From contig CAZQIZ010000004.1 of assembly GCA_964593585.1 (NCBI GenBank), forward strand, positions 86,314 to 150,313: DNA of 64,000 nucleotides. The letters run 5' to 3'. The stretch comes from JACQFV01 sp964593585 (lineage in GTDB: Bacteria; Zixibacteria; MSB-5A5; WJJR01). Shown here one piece after another: positions 54,193 through 62,409 of this stretch. Below the pieces are notes generated by a model, which saw only the letters and a program-made list of their open reading frames with translations, was not told the DNA's origin and searched no databases. Position 1 is the first letter of the stretch, and each line of letters opens with the position of its first letter. A program made the position numbers and the translations under genes.

Positions 54193-54469
54193 GCGGTTAC
54201 ATCCTCCCGGTGGATCGATTCCATTTCCAATATGAGTCGATCACACGCGGTTATCGACATCAGGGACGCTTCCAAGGCCCCCAAGGCAATATATCCAACC
54301 CTGCAACCCCGACAAGAGCAAACCCGTTGTGTCACAATTCGATGACACGAGGAATGTGGAGTTGATCTTCAGGCGAGCCGCCTCCACTTTACGAGTTTCC
54401 CTGTCCTATAGTACTTATCGGCGGAAAACCGCAACTGTTTGACCCGAATGCCGCCCACCGGCGGGAATC
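54193..54469. other. Intergenic region upstream of rpoN
   Basis: 277 bases with the 5' side of rpoN and the 3' end of the TolB-like gene. It holds the palindrome at 54329-54348; I see no clear promoter or RNA gene. Confidence 0.5.
54329..54348. promoter_or_regulatory. Inverted repeat GTGTCA-N8-TGACAC upstream of rpoN
   Basis: Perfect 6-bp arms with an 8-bp spacer, 137 bases upstream of rpoN. Its size is typical of a dimeric regulator site; the protein that binds it is unknown. Confidence 0.4.
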
Positions 54470-55411
54470 TCACTTCTTCTTGGACTTGGCGGGCTTGGTC
54501 TCGGCCACCAATTCGGGGTCCAATGTGATGTCGCAGGTCAGGCAGCGCATGGTGCCATCGGAGTAATCGATGACATAGAGGTTGCTGGAGGGCCAGGCAC
54601 CCCCGATGTAGGCGATGCGCTTGCCATCTGGGGAATAGGTGGCGTAGAAGGCCGGCAACGGCAGAAGTTTGTCGTTCTTGGAACCGTCGGCGGCGGCGGT
54701 AAATATCCAGCGCTCGCCTTCGGCAGGCGCGCTGCAGTAGATCACTGAGGCGCCATCAATCGACCAGCTCGGGTTGAAATTGCCGGAAGCGGCGTCGCCG
54801 AGGACGCGCGAGTCGCCGGTGTTGGCATCGATGACGACCACCTGATCCTTGGCGCCATCGGTCGACTGGTAGCAGGCCACCTTCTGACCATCGGGCGACC
54901 AGCGCGGATTGTGCTCGGCGCCCGGCGTGTTGGTCAGCCGCTCGACGGTCGCGCCATCGAGACTCATGATGTACAGGTCCGGGTTGCCGTCGCGGTCGGA
55001 GACAAAGACGATTTCGTTGCCGTCGGGCGAGAGGCAGGGCGCCGCGTCGCGTGCGGGATGGTTGGTCAGCCGGCGCATTCCGCCGCCGTCGGCGTTCATG
55101 ACATAGATCTCATCATTCCCGTCGCGGTTGGAGGTGAAAAACAACTTCGCCCCGTCCTTCGACCAGCAAACCCCGGCATCGACGACGTCATTCTTGGTCA
55201 AGCGCGTCACCAGCTTGCCTCGCAGCACCATCGTGTAAACTTCGGAGGGTTTCTGGTTGATCATCGCCGTGAAGGCGATAGCGTTGCCATCGGGCGCCCA
55301 GGCGACATCCTGGTAGAAGACGGTCGGCGTGGAGAGAGTGTCGGCGGCCCGAACGGGCGTGATGGCCCACGGCGCCAGAACAGCCAGGGCATAAAGCAGT
55401 CGGCTTCGCAT
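54470..55411 (-). CDS. TolB-like beta-propeller protein (PD40/WD40-like)
   Basis: 313 residues with a signal peptide ending near PVRAA. At least five WD40-like PD40 repeats: PTVFYQDVAWAPDGNAIAF, VCWSKDGAKLFFTSNRDGND, PCLSPDGNEIVFVSDRDGNPD, PRWSPDGQKVACYQS and PSWSIDGASVIYCS. It lacks the N-terminal domain of true TolB. It is probably a periplasmic or exported propeller. The C-terminus is lysine-rich. No tol-pal genes are nearby. Confidence 0.85.
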   Translation of the reverse strand: MRSRLLYALAVLAPWAITPVRAADTLSTPTVFYQDVAWAPDGNAIAFTAMINQKPSEVYTMVLRGKLVTRLTKNDVVDAGVCWSKDGAKLFFTSNRDGNDEIYVMNADGGGMRRLTNHPARDAAPCLSPDGNEIVFVSDRDGNPDLYIMSLDGATVERLTNTPGAEHNPRWSPDGQKVACYQSTDGAKDQVVVIDANTGDSRVLGDAASGNFNPSWSIDGASVIYCSAPAEGERWIFTAAADGSKNDKLLPLPAFYATYSPDGKRIAYIGGAWPSSNLYVIDYSDGTMRCLTCDITLDPELVAETKPAKSKKK

Positions 55412-55587
55412 CGTCGTCTCGCTTCAGTTGTAGGTCAACAAACCGTGCCAGACAGCCTGTCCTCAAGAAACGGGGACCATCCTGGTTGTCAATCCAGAAA
55501 TCGGACTTGGCGGCTCCCCATCCTTATCTATCATTATCGACCGGGAGGGCGGCATCCCTAACCGGCGGTGCCGCCCTCGCAGCCCGC

Positions 55588-56433
55588 GTGCGATTCAAAC
55601 CTCTGGCACTTCTCGTGGCCGCCCTGGTGGCGTTTGCTGCCAATTCCCTGCTTTGCCGGCTGGCGCTGGGCGGAAACACGATCGATCCGGCCAGCTTTAC
55701 TTCCATCCGCCTGCTCGCCGGGGCGCTGACTTTGGGTCTGCTGGCGGGTTTCCGCGGCAGGTGGGCGTGGCTACGCGCCGGCGGATGGGGACCGGCTGTC
55801 GCGTTGGCGGCGTATGCGGTGCCCTTCGCCTTTGCCTACTTACGGCTGAGCGCGGCGACCGGGGCGCTCATCTTATTTGCGGCGGTGCAGGCCACCATGC
55901 TGGGGTGGGCGATCGCGTCGGGGGAGCGTCTCGTCGGGCGGCAGTGGGCGGGATTGGCGATCGCCATCGGAGGACTCGTCTATCTACTCCTGCCCGGCGT
56001 TGCGGCGCCACCACTATTGAGCGCCGTTCTGATGGCGGCGGCCGGCGCGGCTTGGGGATGGTACTCGCTGGCAGGACGTGACGCGCCGGATCCATTGGGC
56101 GCGACCGCTTCCAATTTTGTCCGCGCGCTCCCGCTGACGCTCCTGGTCAGCGCACTGACGTGGTCCGGGCAGCAGACAAGCACCGAAGGAATCGTGTTGG
56201 CGGCAACGTCCGGGGCGATTGCATCCGGGTTGGGGTATGCAGTGTGGTACCTGGCGCTGCGGCATATCACGACCGGCGGCGCGGCCACCGCCCAACTGGC
56301 GGTTCCGGCGCTGGCGGCCTGGGGCGGAATTGTGCTTCTGGAGGAGCCCTTGACGATGCGTCTGGTCATTGCCGCCACGCTGATCCTCGGTGGGGTTGGA
56401 TTGGCGCTGTCGGGACGCGCCGGTAGACCGTAG
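55588..56433 (+). CDS. EamA/DMT family transporter
   Basis: About 281 residues from a GTG at 55588. Ten transmembrane segments in two EamA repeats: first with FAANSLLCRLALGG, second with AAAGAAWGWYSLAGRD and the closing GGIVLLEEPLTMRLVIAATLILGG. This is a drug/metabolite exporter type with unknown substrate. A longer start at 55486 adds 34 non-hydrophobic residues and is less likely. A strong terminator follows. Confidence 0.85.
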   Translation: MRFKPLALLVAALVAFAANSLLCRLALGGNTIDPASFTSIRLLAGALTLGLLAGFRGRWAWLRAGGWGPAVALAAYAVPFAFAYLRLSAATGALILFAAVQATMLGWAIASGERLVGRQWAGLAIAIGGLVYLLLPGVAAPPLLSAVLMAAAGAAWGWYSLAGRDAPDPLGATASNFVRALPLTLLVSALTWSGQQTSTEGIVLAATSGAIASGLGYAVWYLALRHITTGGAATAQLAVPALAAWGGIVLLEEPLTMRLVIAATLILGGVGLALSGRAGRP

Positions 56434-56462
56434 GCTCATCGCATAGCTCCCACCAATAAGAA

Positions 56463-56491
56463 ACGGCCCTGTCACGCCGTGACAGGGCCGT
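56463..56491. terminator. Strong bidirectional terminator
   Basis: A perfect 13-bp stem with a GCC loop, followed by CGTTCAACTGTTTT on the plus strand and by TTTCTTATT on the minus strand. It separates the DMT gene and the convergent TlpA-like gene. Confidence 0.8.
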
Positions 56492-56514
56492 CGTTCAACT
56501 GTTTTGAATTCGCG

Positions 56515-58050
56515 CTACGCGCCCTTCTTCAGCGCCGCCTCGATCGACTTGGCCAGTTCCTCGCCGCGGCATTGTTCGCCGGAGGCGGCCAGCGAACCAT
56601 CGCGGCCGATTAGGAACGGGCTGGGAATGCCGGAGCCATCGACCAGATAGGCCTTCACCAGCGGACCGTTCCAGTCCTGCTGATCGTAGATGTGGCGCCA
56701 GTTCATCCCCTTCTCGGCGATCCATTTCCTGTAGGCATCCACTGTGGTCCTGTCGGCGTAGTCCAGCGAGACGGAGAGGATGTCAAACCCCTGCGCCTTG
56801 TACTTCTCGTAGGCGGCCAGGATGTGCGGCAGTTCGGCGCGGCAGGGTCCGCACCAGGTCGCCCAGAAGTCGAGGAGGACGACCTTGCCCTTGTAGTCGG
56901 CCAGAGAGACCGGCTTGCCATCGAGATCGACGCCCTCGGTGGGAATCGGCCAGAGTGCGGCGACGACATCCTCGCGGAAGAAGGCGCCAGCGATGTCCAT
57001 GGCGGGCTCATCGGCGCGGTAACGGTCGGTGAATGCCTTGATCTTTCCTTTCAACGACCCGCGGTTGTCGCCAGCTTCTTCGAGCGCGAAAGCCAGTTGC
57101 CAGGCCTCGGCGGCGCCGGCGTACTTGGTGCCCGGCTCGACTTTGGCAAAGTAGGCGCGGGCGGAGCCGGTGCTGGTCACCCAGTTCGGATCGGCCGGGC
57201 CCTTGGGCAGAAGCTCGCAGGTCGCGGCGACACCGGCCCGATAGTTGGCCTCGTTACGGCCATCGGCCGAAGGACCGGAGGCCAGATAGTTTTCGATTTC
57301 CTTGATCGCCGCCTTGGCGACCGCGCCCCAGGGACCATAGATGGCGCGAATGCGCGTGATGGCACGCACCCGTTCCAGCCCGGCGTCGAATTCGGGATTG
57401 CCCTTCTCCAGTGCGGCCTGCGCGGCAATCCGACGGGCTTCAAAGTCCATGCGGGCCAGATCGCTTTGCCAGGCAAAACGGACCGCGCGATGCTTGCGCC
57501 AGATCGCTTCCTGCGCCACCACCCAGCGTTCGAGCGAATCCTTGTCGGGGATCAACACGGGCGGTGTTTCGTACTTAGGCAGTCCGTTGGCAAACAACGG
57601 GGCAACCGCATTCAGATTGGCGGCGGCTTTCTCGACCAGCGGCGCAAAACGGACATCGGCACGCAGGGCTTCCAGGTCGCCGTCGTTGTTCAGGTGATCC
57701 GGGTCGTCCCAGCCGTTCTCGACCGCCTTGGCCAGCCACTGGAAGGCCGCATCGAGCTGCTTGTTGCGGCCATAGGCGCAGGCCAGATTGTAGTAGCCCC
57801 ACTTCCCTTCCGGGATCAACTGGGCCTGACGTTCGAAGGCGGCGACGGCCATCTCGAGATTGCCATCGTCGAGATACTGGTAACCCGAATCCCCAACCGC
57901 ACTGTAGGCATCAATGAGGCCGATCTCGTAGGTGGGCAGGGCGTTTGCCTGACCGGCGGTGGTCTGGCTGACCGCGGTCTGCCGGCCCAGCAGCCATCCG
58001 GCCAAAGCCATGACAGCCAGCGCGGCAACAATCGACATGCGTTTGAACAT
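56515..58050 (-). CDS. TlpA-like thiol-disulfide protein with TPR-like N-terminal half
   Basis: 511 residues. A signal anchor (VAALAVMALAGWLLG) precedes a helical region with TPR-like pattern (MAVAAFERQAQLIPEGKWGYYNLACAYGR). The C-terminal 150 residues form a thioredoxin domain with LDFWATWCGPCRAELP, and the final GSGIPSPFLIGRDG contains the cis-Pro loop. It is likely periplasmic and moves electrons to client cysteines. AGGAGG eight bases upstream points to the second ATG (58050). The middle 250 residues match nothing I know. Confidence 0.88.
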   Translation of the reverse strand: MFKRMSIVAALAVMALAGWLLGRQTAVSQTTAGQANALPTYEIGLIDAYSAVGDSGYQYLDDGNLEMAVAAFERQAQLIPEGKWGYYNLACAYGRNKQLDAAFQWLAKAVENGWDDPDHLNNDGDLEALRADVRFAPLVEKAAANLNAVAPLFANGLPKYETPPVLIPDKDSLERWVVAQEAIWRKHRAVRFAWQSDLARMDFEARRIAAQAALEKGNPEFDAGLERVRAITRIRAIYGPWGAVAKAAIKEIENYLASGPSADGRNEANYRAGVAATCELLPKGPADPNWVTSTGSARAYFAKVEPGTKYAGAAEAWQLAFALEEAGDNRGSLKGKIKAFTDRYRADEPAMDIAGAFFREDVVAALWPIPTEGVDLDGKPVSLADYKGKVVLLDFWATWCGPCRAELPHILAAYEKYKAQGFDILSVSLDYADRTTVDAYRKWIAEKGMNWRHIYDQQDWNGPLVKAYLVDGSGIPSPFLIGRDGSLAASGEQCRGEELAKSIEAALKKGA

Positions 58051-58142
58051 TTCCATTTCCTCCTGTCGTTTCGCGTCGAGGGGCGAATATACGGCATGAA
58101 ACCCGCAAGCGCCGTGAAAGTTTCAGCCGGATAAAACGGCGC

Positions 58143-59642
58143 TCAATCGATGCGCTCGGGGTTGCGCCAGCGGAAGCGGTTGGCGCCCTTCTCGGTGCCC
58201 AGCCAGAGATAGTCGCCATCGACCTGGATGACCTGCACCAGGTTGGAGAGCATGCCATCGTCGACGGTGAACACCCGCCGTTCGCGCGTGGCGGGGACAA
58301 AGCGGACCAGCCCGCTGCGGGTGGCAGCCCAGAGGATACTGTCGGTCACCGCCAGCGAGAAGACATTGTCATCGGGAAGGCCATCGACCGACTCGTAAAT
58401 CCGCGCCGGATCGCGCAGATTCAGGTCAATAACCCCGATGCCGCGTTCCATGCCGACATAAAGATGGCCGTCATGGACCACCAGCGAGCGCACACTGCGC
58501 GCAAACGCGCCATCGGCCCGATCATACCGCGTCCACTCCGCCTCGGGCTTGACCAGACGAAAGAGCCCGCGGTCGGTGCCGAGCCACACCACATCGCGGG
58601 TGGCGGCGATGGCGCGGACACGCGCGTTGCCGACTTCGTAGGAAGTGGCCGAGAACGCAGAGTCGTTGGGCAGGTAGATCGCATCGACACCGCTTTCCGT
58701 GCCAACCCAGAGGAAGTCGCCATCGAGGCAGATTGTGTTGACACGGTCATCGGTCAACCCGCGCGAGCGGCCGTAGGTACGGAAGCGTCCACTGGCGCGG
58801 TCGTAACGTACCACCCCCAGATCGGTGGCCATCCAGAGCGTCTTGCCGTCGGGCGTCCCGGCGAATTGGTAGATGGCATCGGTGGCGAACCCGTCGACAT
58901 AACGCGCTTCGATGTACTGCCAACTGGAGTTGACGGTGTCGTAAATGCTGAGCGCGCCCTCGGTGGTGTAGTAGGTCGGCCCGCCAAAGAAGACCTTGCC
59001 GCTGTCGAGAAAGATCGCCGCGACGTTGTCGTGGAAAAGTCCCCACTCCTGCGGCTCGAGATCGAAGCCGGCGTAGGGCTGGCGCCAGACGAAATCCCCC
59101 CAGGTGCCGATCCACATGTTGCCGTAGGAATCCTCGATGGCGCCGGCGATGCGGTAGGAACGCAGATGCGGGTCGGTGAAGTACCCCTCGGTCAGCACGT
59201 CGTAACCCAGGGGCAGATACCATCCTTCGATGCGCGGCTCGGCCCAAGGACGCACCAGCGAATCGGGGAAGGAGGGCGAGTAACGCCATTCGTCCCACAC
59301 GCGGCGGAAGACGGAGTATCCGGCCGGGGTCTGCGCGAAGAGTTCATCGGTGTCGGGGTTGTAGGCAAGTCGCTGGATGTCGTTGGAGGGCAGCCCCTCG
59401 GCGGTGGTAAGCGGTGTGGCCCAGCGCCGGGCGTAGCGATCGAAACGGGCCACACCGCCGCGGGTGCCGAAGTAGACATAGTCCGGCGCCTCGGCGGCCG
59501 AGGTCACAAAACGCAGCGACGTGAACGCCCGCCAATCTCCCGGCTTGTAGCGGGGATTGGGGTCGGCCAGCGCGATCGCGCTCCCGACGAGGAGCACGGC
59601 GGCAGTCAGCGCCATCATGGCGATGTGACAGCGTGCTCTCAT
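58143..59642 (-). CDS. Two-component-regulator-propeller-like (Reg_prop) protein
   Basis: 499 residues from the ATG at 59642, which overlaps the upstream stop as TGATG; the longer upstream frame is only a shadow. Signal peptide ending near ALADP, then repeating propeller blades: FGTRGGVARFD, IGTWGDFVWRQ, MATDLGVVRYDRASGRFRTYGR, VGTESGVDAIYL, LGTDRGLFRLV, VGMERGIGVIDL, AATRSGLVRF and LGTEKGANRF. Such propellers usually sit on hybrid histidine kinases; here no kinase domain is attached. Confidence 0.85.
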   Translation of the reverse strand: MRARCHIAMMALTAAVLLVGSAIALADPNPRYKPGDWRAFTSLRFVTSAAEAPDYVYFGTRGGVARFDRYARRWATPLTTAEGLPSNDIQRLAYNPDTDELFAQTPAGYSVFRRVWDEWRYSPSFPDSLVRPWAEPRIEGWYLPLGYDVLTEGYFTDPHLRSYRIAGAIEDSYGNMWIGTWGDFVWRQPYAGFDLEPQEWGLFHDNVAAIFLDSGKVFFGGPTYYTTEGALSIYDTVNSSWQYIEARYVDGFATDAIYQFAGTPDGKTLWMATDLGVVRYDRASGRFRTYGRSRGLTDDRVNTICLDGDFLWVGTESGVDAIYLPNDSAFSATSYEVGNARVRAIAATRDVVWLGTDRGLFRLVKPEAEWTRYDRADGAFARSVRSLVVHDGHLYVGMERGIGVIDLNLRDPARIYESVDGLPDDNVFSLAVTDSILWAATRSGLVRFVPATRERRVFTVDDGMLSNLVQVIQVDGDYLWLGTEKGANRFRWRNPERID

Positions 59643-60829
59643 CACGATTGCTTGCGCCCACGGTGTGCCGCGAAACGGATCATGGCCGCAGCCAGTCGGT
59701 CCACGTCGGCGGCTGTGTTGTAAAAGTGCGGCGACACACGAATGTTCCCCTCGCGCAGCGACACATAAATACGCTGCGCTGTCAGACGGCGATGCAAGTC
59801 CTTCGTCTGAGGACCTGCAATTGATACAATCGCCGAGCGGTTCGCGGCGCGGGGAAAAACCAGCGGCCGCCAGGGAGTCCCCACGAGCCGCTCGCCCAGC
59901 CGGCGGTGCAGCGACTGAATGTGCCGGTGGATCCGTCCGACGCCGCATTCGGCCAGGATCGACAGCCCGGCATAGGCAAGACGCACGGAATAGAATGGAT
60001 AGGTCCCGACTTCCCAGAAGCGTCCATCGTTGAAGGCAGGACGGTCCCAGCGTTGCAGATCGCCCCAGGTGTATCCCCAATCGTAACCGAGCCAGCCGCC
60101 ATAGGGCGGACGCACGGAACGGATCGGCGCGGAGGCGATCGCAAAGAACCCTCCGCCAGTCTGTCCCAGAAGCCATTTTTGCGTTCCGCAGGCGATGGCA
60201 TCGACGCCATCGGTGGTCATGCGCAGCGGCGTCACTCCGGCACCCTGTGTCACATCAACCAGCAAGAAGCAGCCATGCGCATGGCAGAGACGGGCAAGCT
60301 GCGCGAGGTCGTGGCGGTAGCCGTTGAAGTACTGCACCCAGGACGCGACCAAGACGGCGGCGCCGCGTTTCAATTCGGTTTCCAAGACCGAGAGATCTGG
60401 CGCGCCATCGGGACAGGGGATCGGCACGACCGTCAATCCGATGCGTTCGGCCAGAGTGCGCACAGCGTAGACGGCGGCGGGGAATTCGTTAACGGGTATC
60501 AGCACGCGCTCACCCGGCTTGAGCGCCAGTCCGCCGAGGATGGCGTTGAGGCCATGGGAGGTATTGGGGCAAAACGCGACACGTCCGGCCGGCGCGCCGG
60601 TCAGTCGCGCAAAAAGCCGTCGCGACTTTTCCAGAAGCGAGAACGTCTCCGCGTCGACATCGGGATTCTCGCGGATGGCGCTCTGTTTTTTCAATAACGC
60701 GTCGACCAGCCGACGGCCACAGGACGGCACCGGGCCGAAAGACGCATGGTTGAGGAAGGTGGTGCCGCGCGCGATGGGAAACTCGCGCCGCAGCGCGCGC
60801 AGCGGATCGGCGACTTTGGGCGTTGTCAT
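59642..60829 (-). CDS. Class V aminotransferase family PLP enzyme
   Basis: 395 residues from ATG 60829, which overlaps the previous gene's stop as ATGA. It has the fold-type I PLP pattern: FLNHASFGPVP at the start, NTSHGLNAIL for the phosphate site, LLVDVTQGAGVTPL with the Asp, and GTQKWLLGQTGGGF with the Schiff-base Lys. It is closest to the isopenicillin-epimerase-like or selenocysteine-lyase-like branch. No active-site Cys is evident for desulfurase action. Substrate unknown. Confidence 0.85.
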   Translation of the reverse strand: MTTPKVADPLRALRREFPIARGTTFLNHASFGPVPSCGRRLVDALLKKQSAIRENPDVDAETFSLLEKSRRLFARLTGAPAGRVAFCPNTSHGLNAILGGLALKPGERVLIPVNEFPAAVYAVRTLAERIGLTVVPIPCPDGAPDLSVLETELKRGAAVLVASWVQYFNGYRHDLAQLARLCHAHGCFLLVDVTQGAGVTPLRMTTDGVDAIACGTQKWLLGQTGGGFFAIASAPIRSVRPPYGGWLGYDWGYTWGDLQRWDRPAFNDGRFWEVGTYPFYSVRLAYAGLSILAECGVGRIHRHIQSLHRRLGERLVGTPWRPLVFPRAANRSAIVSIAGPQTKDLHRRLTAQRIYVSLREGNIRVSPHFYNTAADVDRLAAAMIRFAAHRGRKQS

Positions 60830-61230
60830 ATGCGGGCCACCAGGGCGCCAACGATTGCCATTGCGCCGCCGATGCGTAACAGGTCGATGAGCAGGTTCCA
60901 CAACGTGCGGTCCCAGCCCTGCTCGGACGCATCGAGCAGCCGCAGGGGTGTCGCGCCGAAGAGAAACGCAAGGAGCCCCAGCGCCAGCCCGGCCCGCGCG
61001 CCGGTGAAGGGCAGGATCACATCGATGACCGAAAGCAGTGAAATCGGGATAATGGACAGAAAGACCAGATTGGTGATCAGCAGATTGCCCCAGTCGTCGG
61101 GCCACCAACGCGGGGGCAGCGCCTCATCGATGGCGCGGCGTGACAGCCAGCGCCCCTGCCCCAGGCGTCCCAGCAGCGAGACGGCGACTGCATACAGCCA
61201 GGATGGAATGACAATCCAGATTCCGCTCAC
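60826..61230 (-). CDS. Small integral membrane protein, unknown
   Basis: 134 residues from a GTG at 61230 that overlaps the epimerase stop as GTGA; ATG at 61236 is an alternative. Three or four hydrophobic segments: GIWIVIPSWLYAVAVSLL, NLLITNLVFLSIIPISLLSVI, GLALGLLAFLFG and IGGAMAIVGALVA. No family recognised. Tight coupling to epimerase and aminotransferase genes suggests one four-gene operon. Confidence 0.65.
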   Translation of the reverse strand: MSGIWIVIPSWLYAVAVSLLGRLGQGRWLSRRAIDEALPPRWWPDDWGNLLITNLVFLSIIPISLLSVIDVILPFTGARAGLALGLLAFLFGATPLRLLDASEQGWDRTLWNLLIDLLRIGGAMAIVGALVARI

Positions 61231-62225
61231 AGCCATCCTCTCTCCCGGTACCATTGCGCGGTCTGCTTCGCGCCGTCGGCGAAGGGGATTTGCGAATGAT
61301 AGCCGAGCAGGCGCCGTGCCTTTTCGGTCGAGCAGGTCCAATTGCGGATGAGAAAATCGCGCGCCTTGGCGCGATTGAGCCGCGGCACAAACCCGAACGC
61401 CCTGCCAATGTAGTCGGCGGCGCCGGCGATGGTCATCAGAATGGGCTTGGGAATCTTGATGGGGATGGCCCAGGTGCCGAGCGCCTGACGGATCAGCTCC
61501 ATCAGCTCGGCCAGTTCATACGAACGATCTTCGGCGATGTAAAACACCTGCCCATTGGCCCGGTCGTTGTCGAGGGCCAGCAGGGCGCCGTGCACGAGGT
61601 CTTGTACATGGACAATCGCGATTCGTTGCGGCTGCGGACCGAAGACCGGCTTGATGTGCCAGCCGACAGTCTGGAAAATGGCGAGAATGGCGGTGTCTTC
61701 GGGTCCGTAGACCGACGGCGGACGGATGGCGGTGACCGGCAGATGGTCGGCGCGTGCCATGACGGCGTTTTCGCCGGCGAGTTTGCTTTCACCGTACGGC
61801 GTGTGGGGCGCGGGCGGATCCTCTTCGGTTCTGGCCCGGTCGGACGGGCTGGGACCGCCGGCCGCCTGCGAAGATATATAGATGAAGCGTTTTAGACCGG
61901 GCGCGACCTCTTCGACAGCATCGAGGAGTTTGATTGTGCCGACGCAGTTGGCGTGGTGGTAGGCCTCCGGCGACGGGGCGCGCACCACGCCGGCGTTATG
62001 GATGACGTACTGTGCGCCTTCGGCGCCGCGACGGAGGGCATGGCGGTCATCCAGATCGCCGGTGATCCATTCCAGCTCGAGGCCCGCCAGACGCGAGCGA
62101 TCGGCCTTCGGGCGGATGAGCACACGCACATGGTAGCCGCTATCGATCAGAGCGCGGGCCAGATGCGAGCCGACAAACCCGTTGGCGCCGGTGAGGAAAA
62201 CGATGGGAGAGGGGTTTTCTGTCAT
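61227..62225 (-). CDS. NAD-dependent epimerase/dehydratase (extended SDR)
   Basis: 332 residues. NAD-binding motif LTGANGFVGSHLARAL near the start, GDLDDRHALRRG, the YISSQAAGG region for the catalytic Ser, and the Tyr-Lys pair in PYGESKLAGE. It resembles 3-beta-hydroxysteroid or dihydroflavonol-type reductases. It is transcribed divergently from the serine palmitoyltransferase gene, 100 bases apart; a CerR-like reduction of 3-oxosphinganine is a possible but unproven role. The ATG at 62225 is preferred over the longer frame. Confidence 0.88.
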   Translation of the reverse strand: MTENPSPIVFLTGANGFVGSHLARALIDSGYHVRVLIRPKADRSRLAGLELEWITGDLDDRHALRRGAEGAQYVIHNAGVVRAPSPEAYHHANCVGTIKLLDAVEEVAPGLKRFIYISSQAAGGPSPSDRARTEEDPPAPHTPYGESKLAGENAVMARADHLPVTAIRPPSVYGPEDTAILAIFQTVGWHIKPVFGPQPQRIAIVHVQDLVHGALLALDNDRANGQVFYIAEDRSYELAELMELIRQALGTWAIPIKIPKPILMTIAGAADYIGRAFGFVPRLNRAKARDFLIRNWTCSTEKARRLLGYHSQIPFADGAKQTAQWYRERGWL

Positions 62226-62300
62226 GCGCCCCGGCGGGGAAATCGCCTTGACTCGGCCGCCGAGGCGGCGTTTGTTAAGGCGGACTTTTTTCGCAACGGG

Positions 62301-62328
62301 TTGACCGTCAAGGGAATGGTCCGATCTT
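62301..62328 (+). promoter_or_regulatory. Possible promoter for serine palmitoyltransferase gene
   Basis: TTGACC (62301-62306) and a weak GATCTT (62323-62328) spaced 16 bp. If used, translation must start downstream of about 62335. Confidence 0.35.
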
Positions 62329-62409
62329 GTGTTTCCGGAATGCAGGGCGGGATCACGCTCGGACCACGCCTGCCATCCAAGGACTGGAATCAATATCGAG
62401 CAAAGGCTG

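Noticed and set aside
58464..59723. 419-codon plus-strand open frame
   Set aside because: Antisense to the Reg_prop propeller gene and without recognisable domains.
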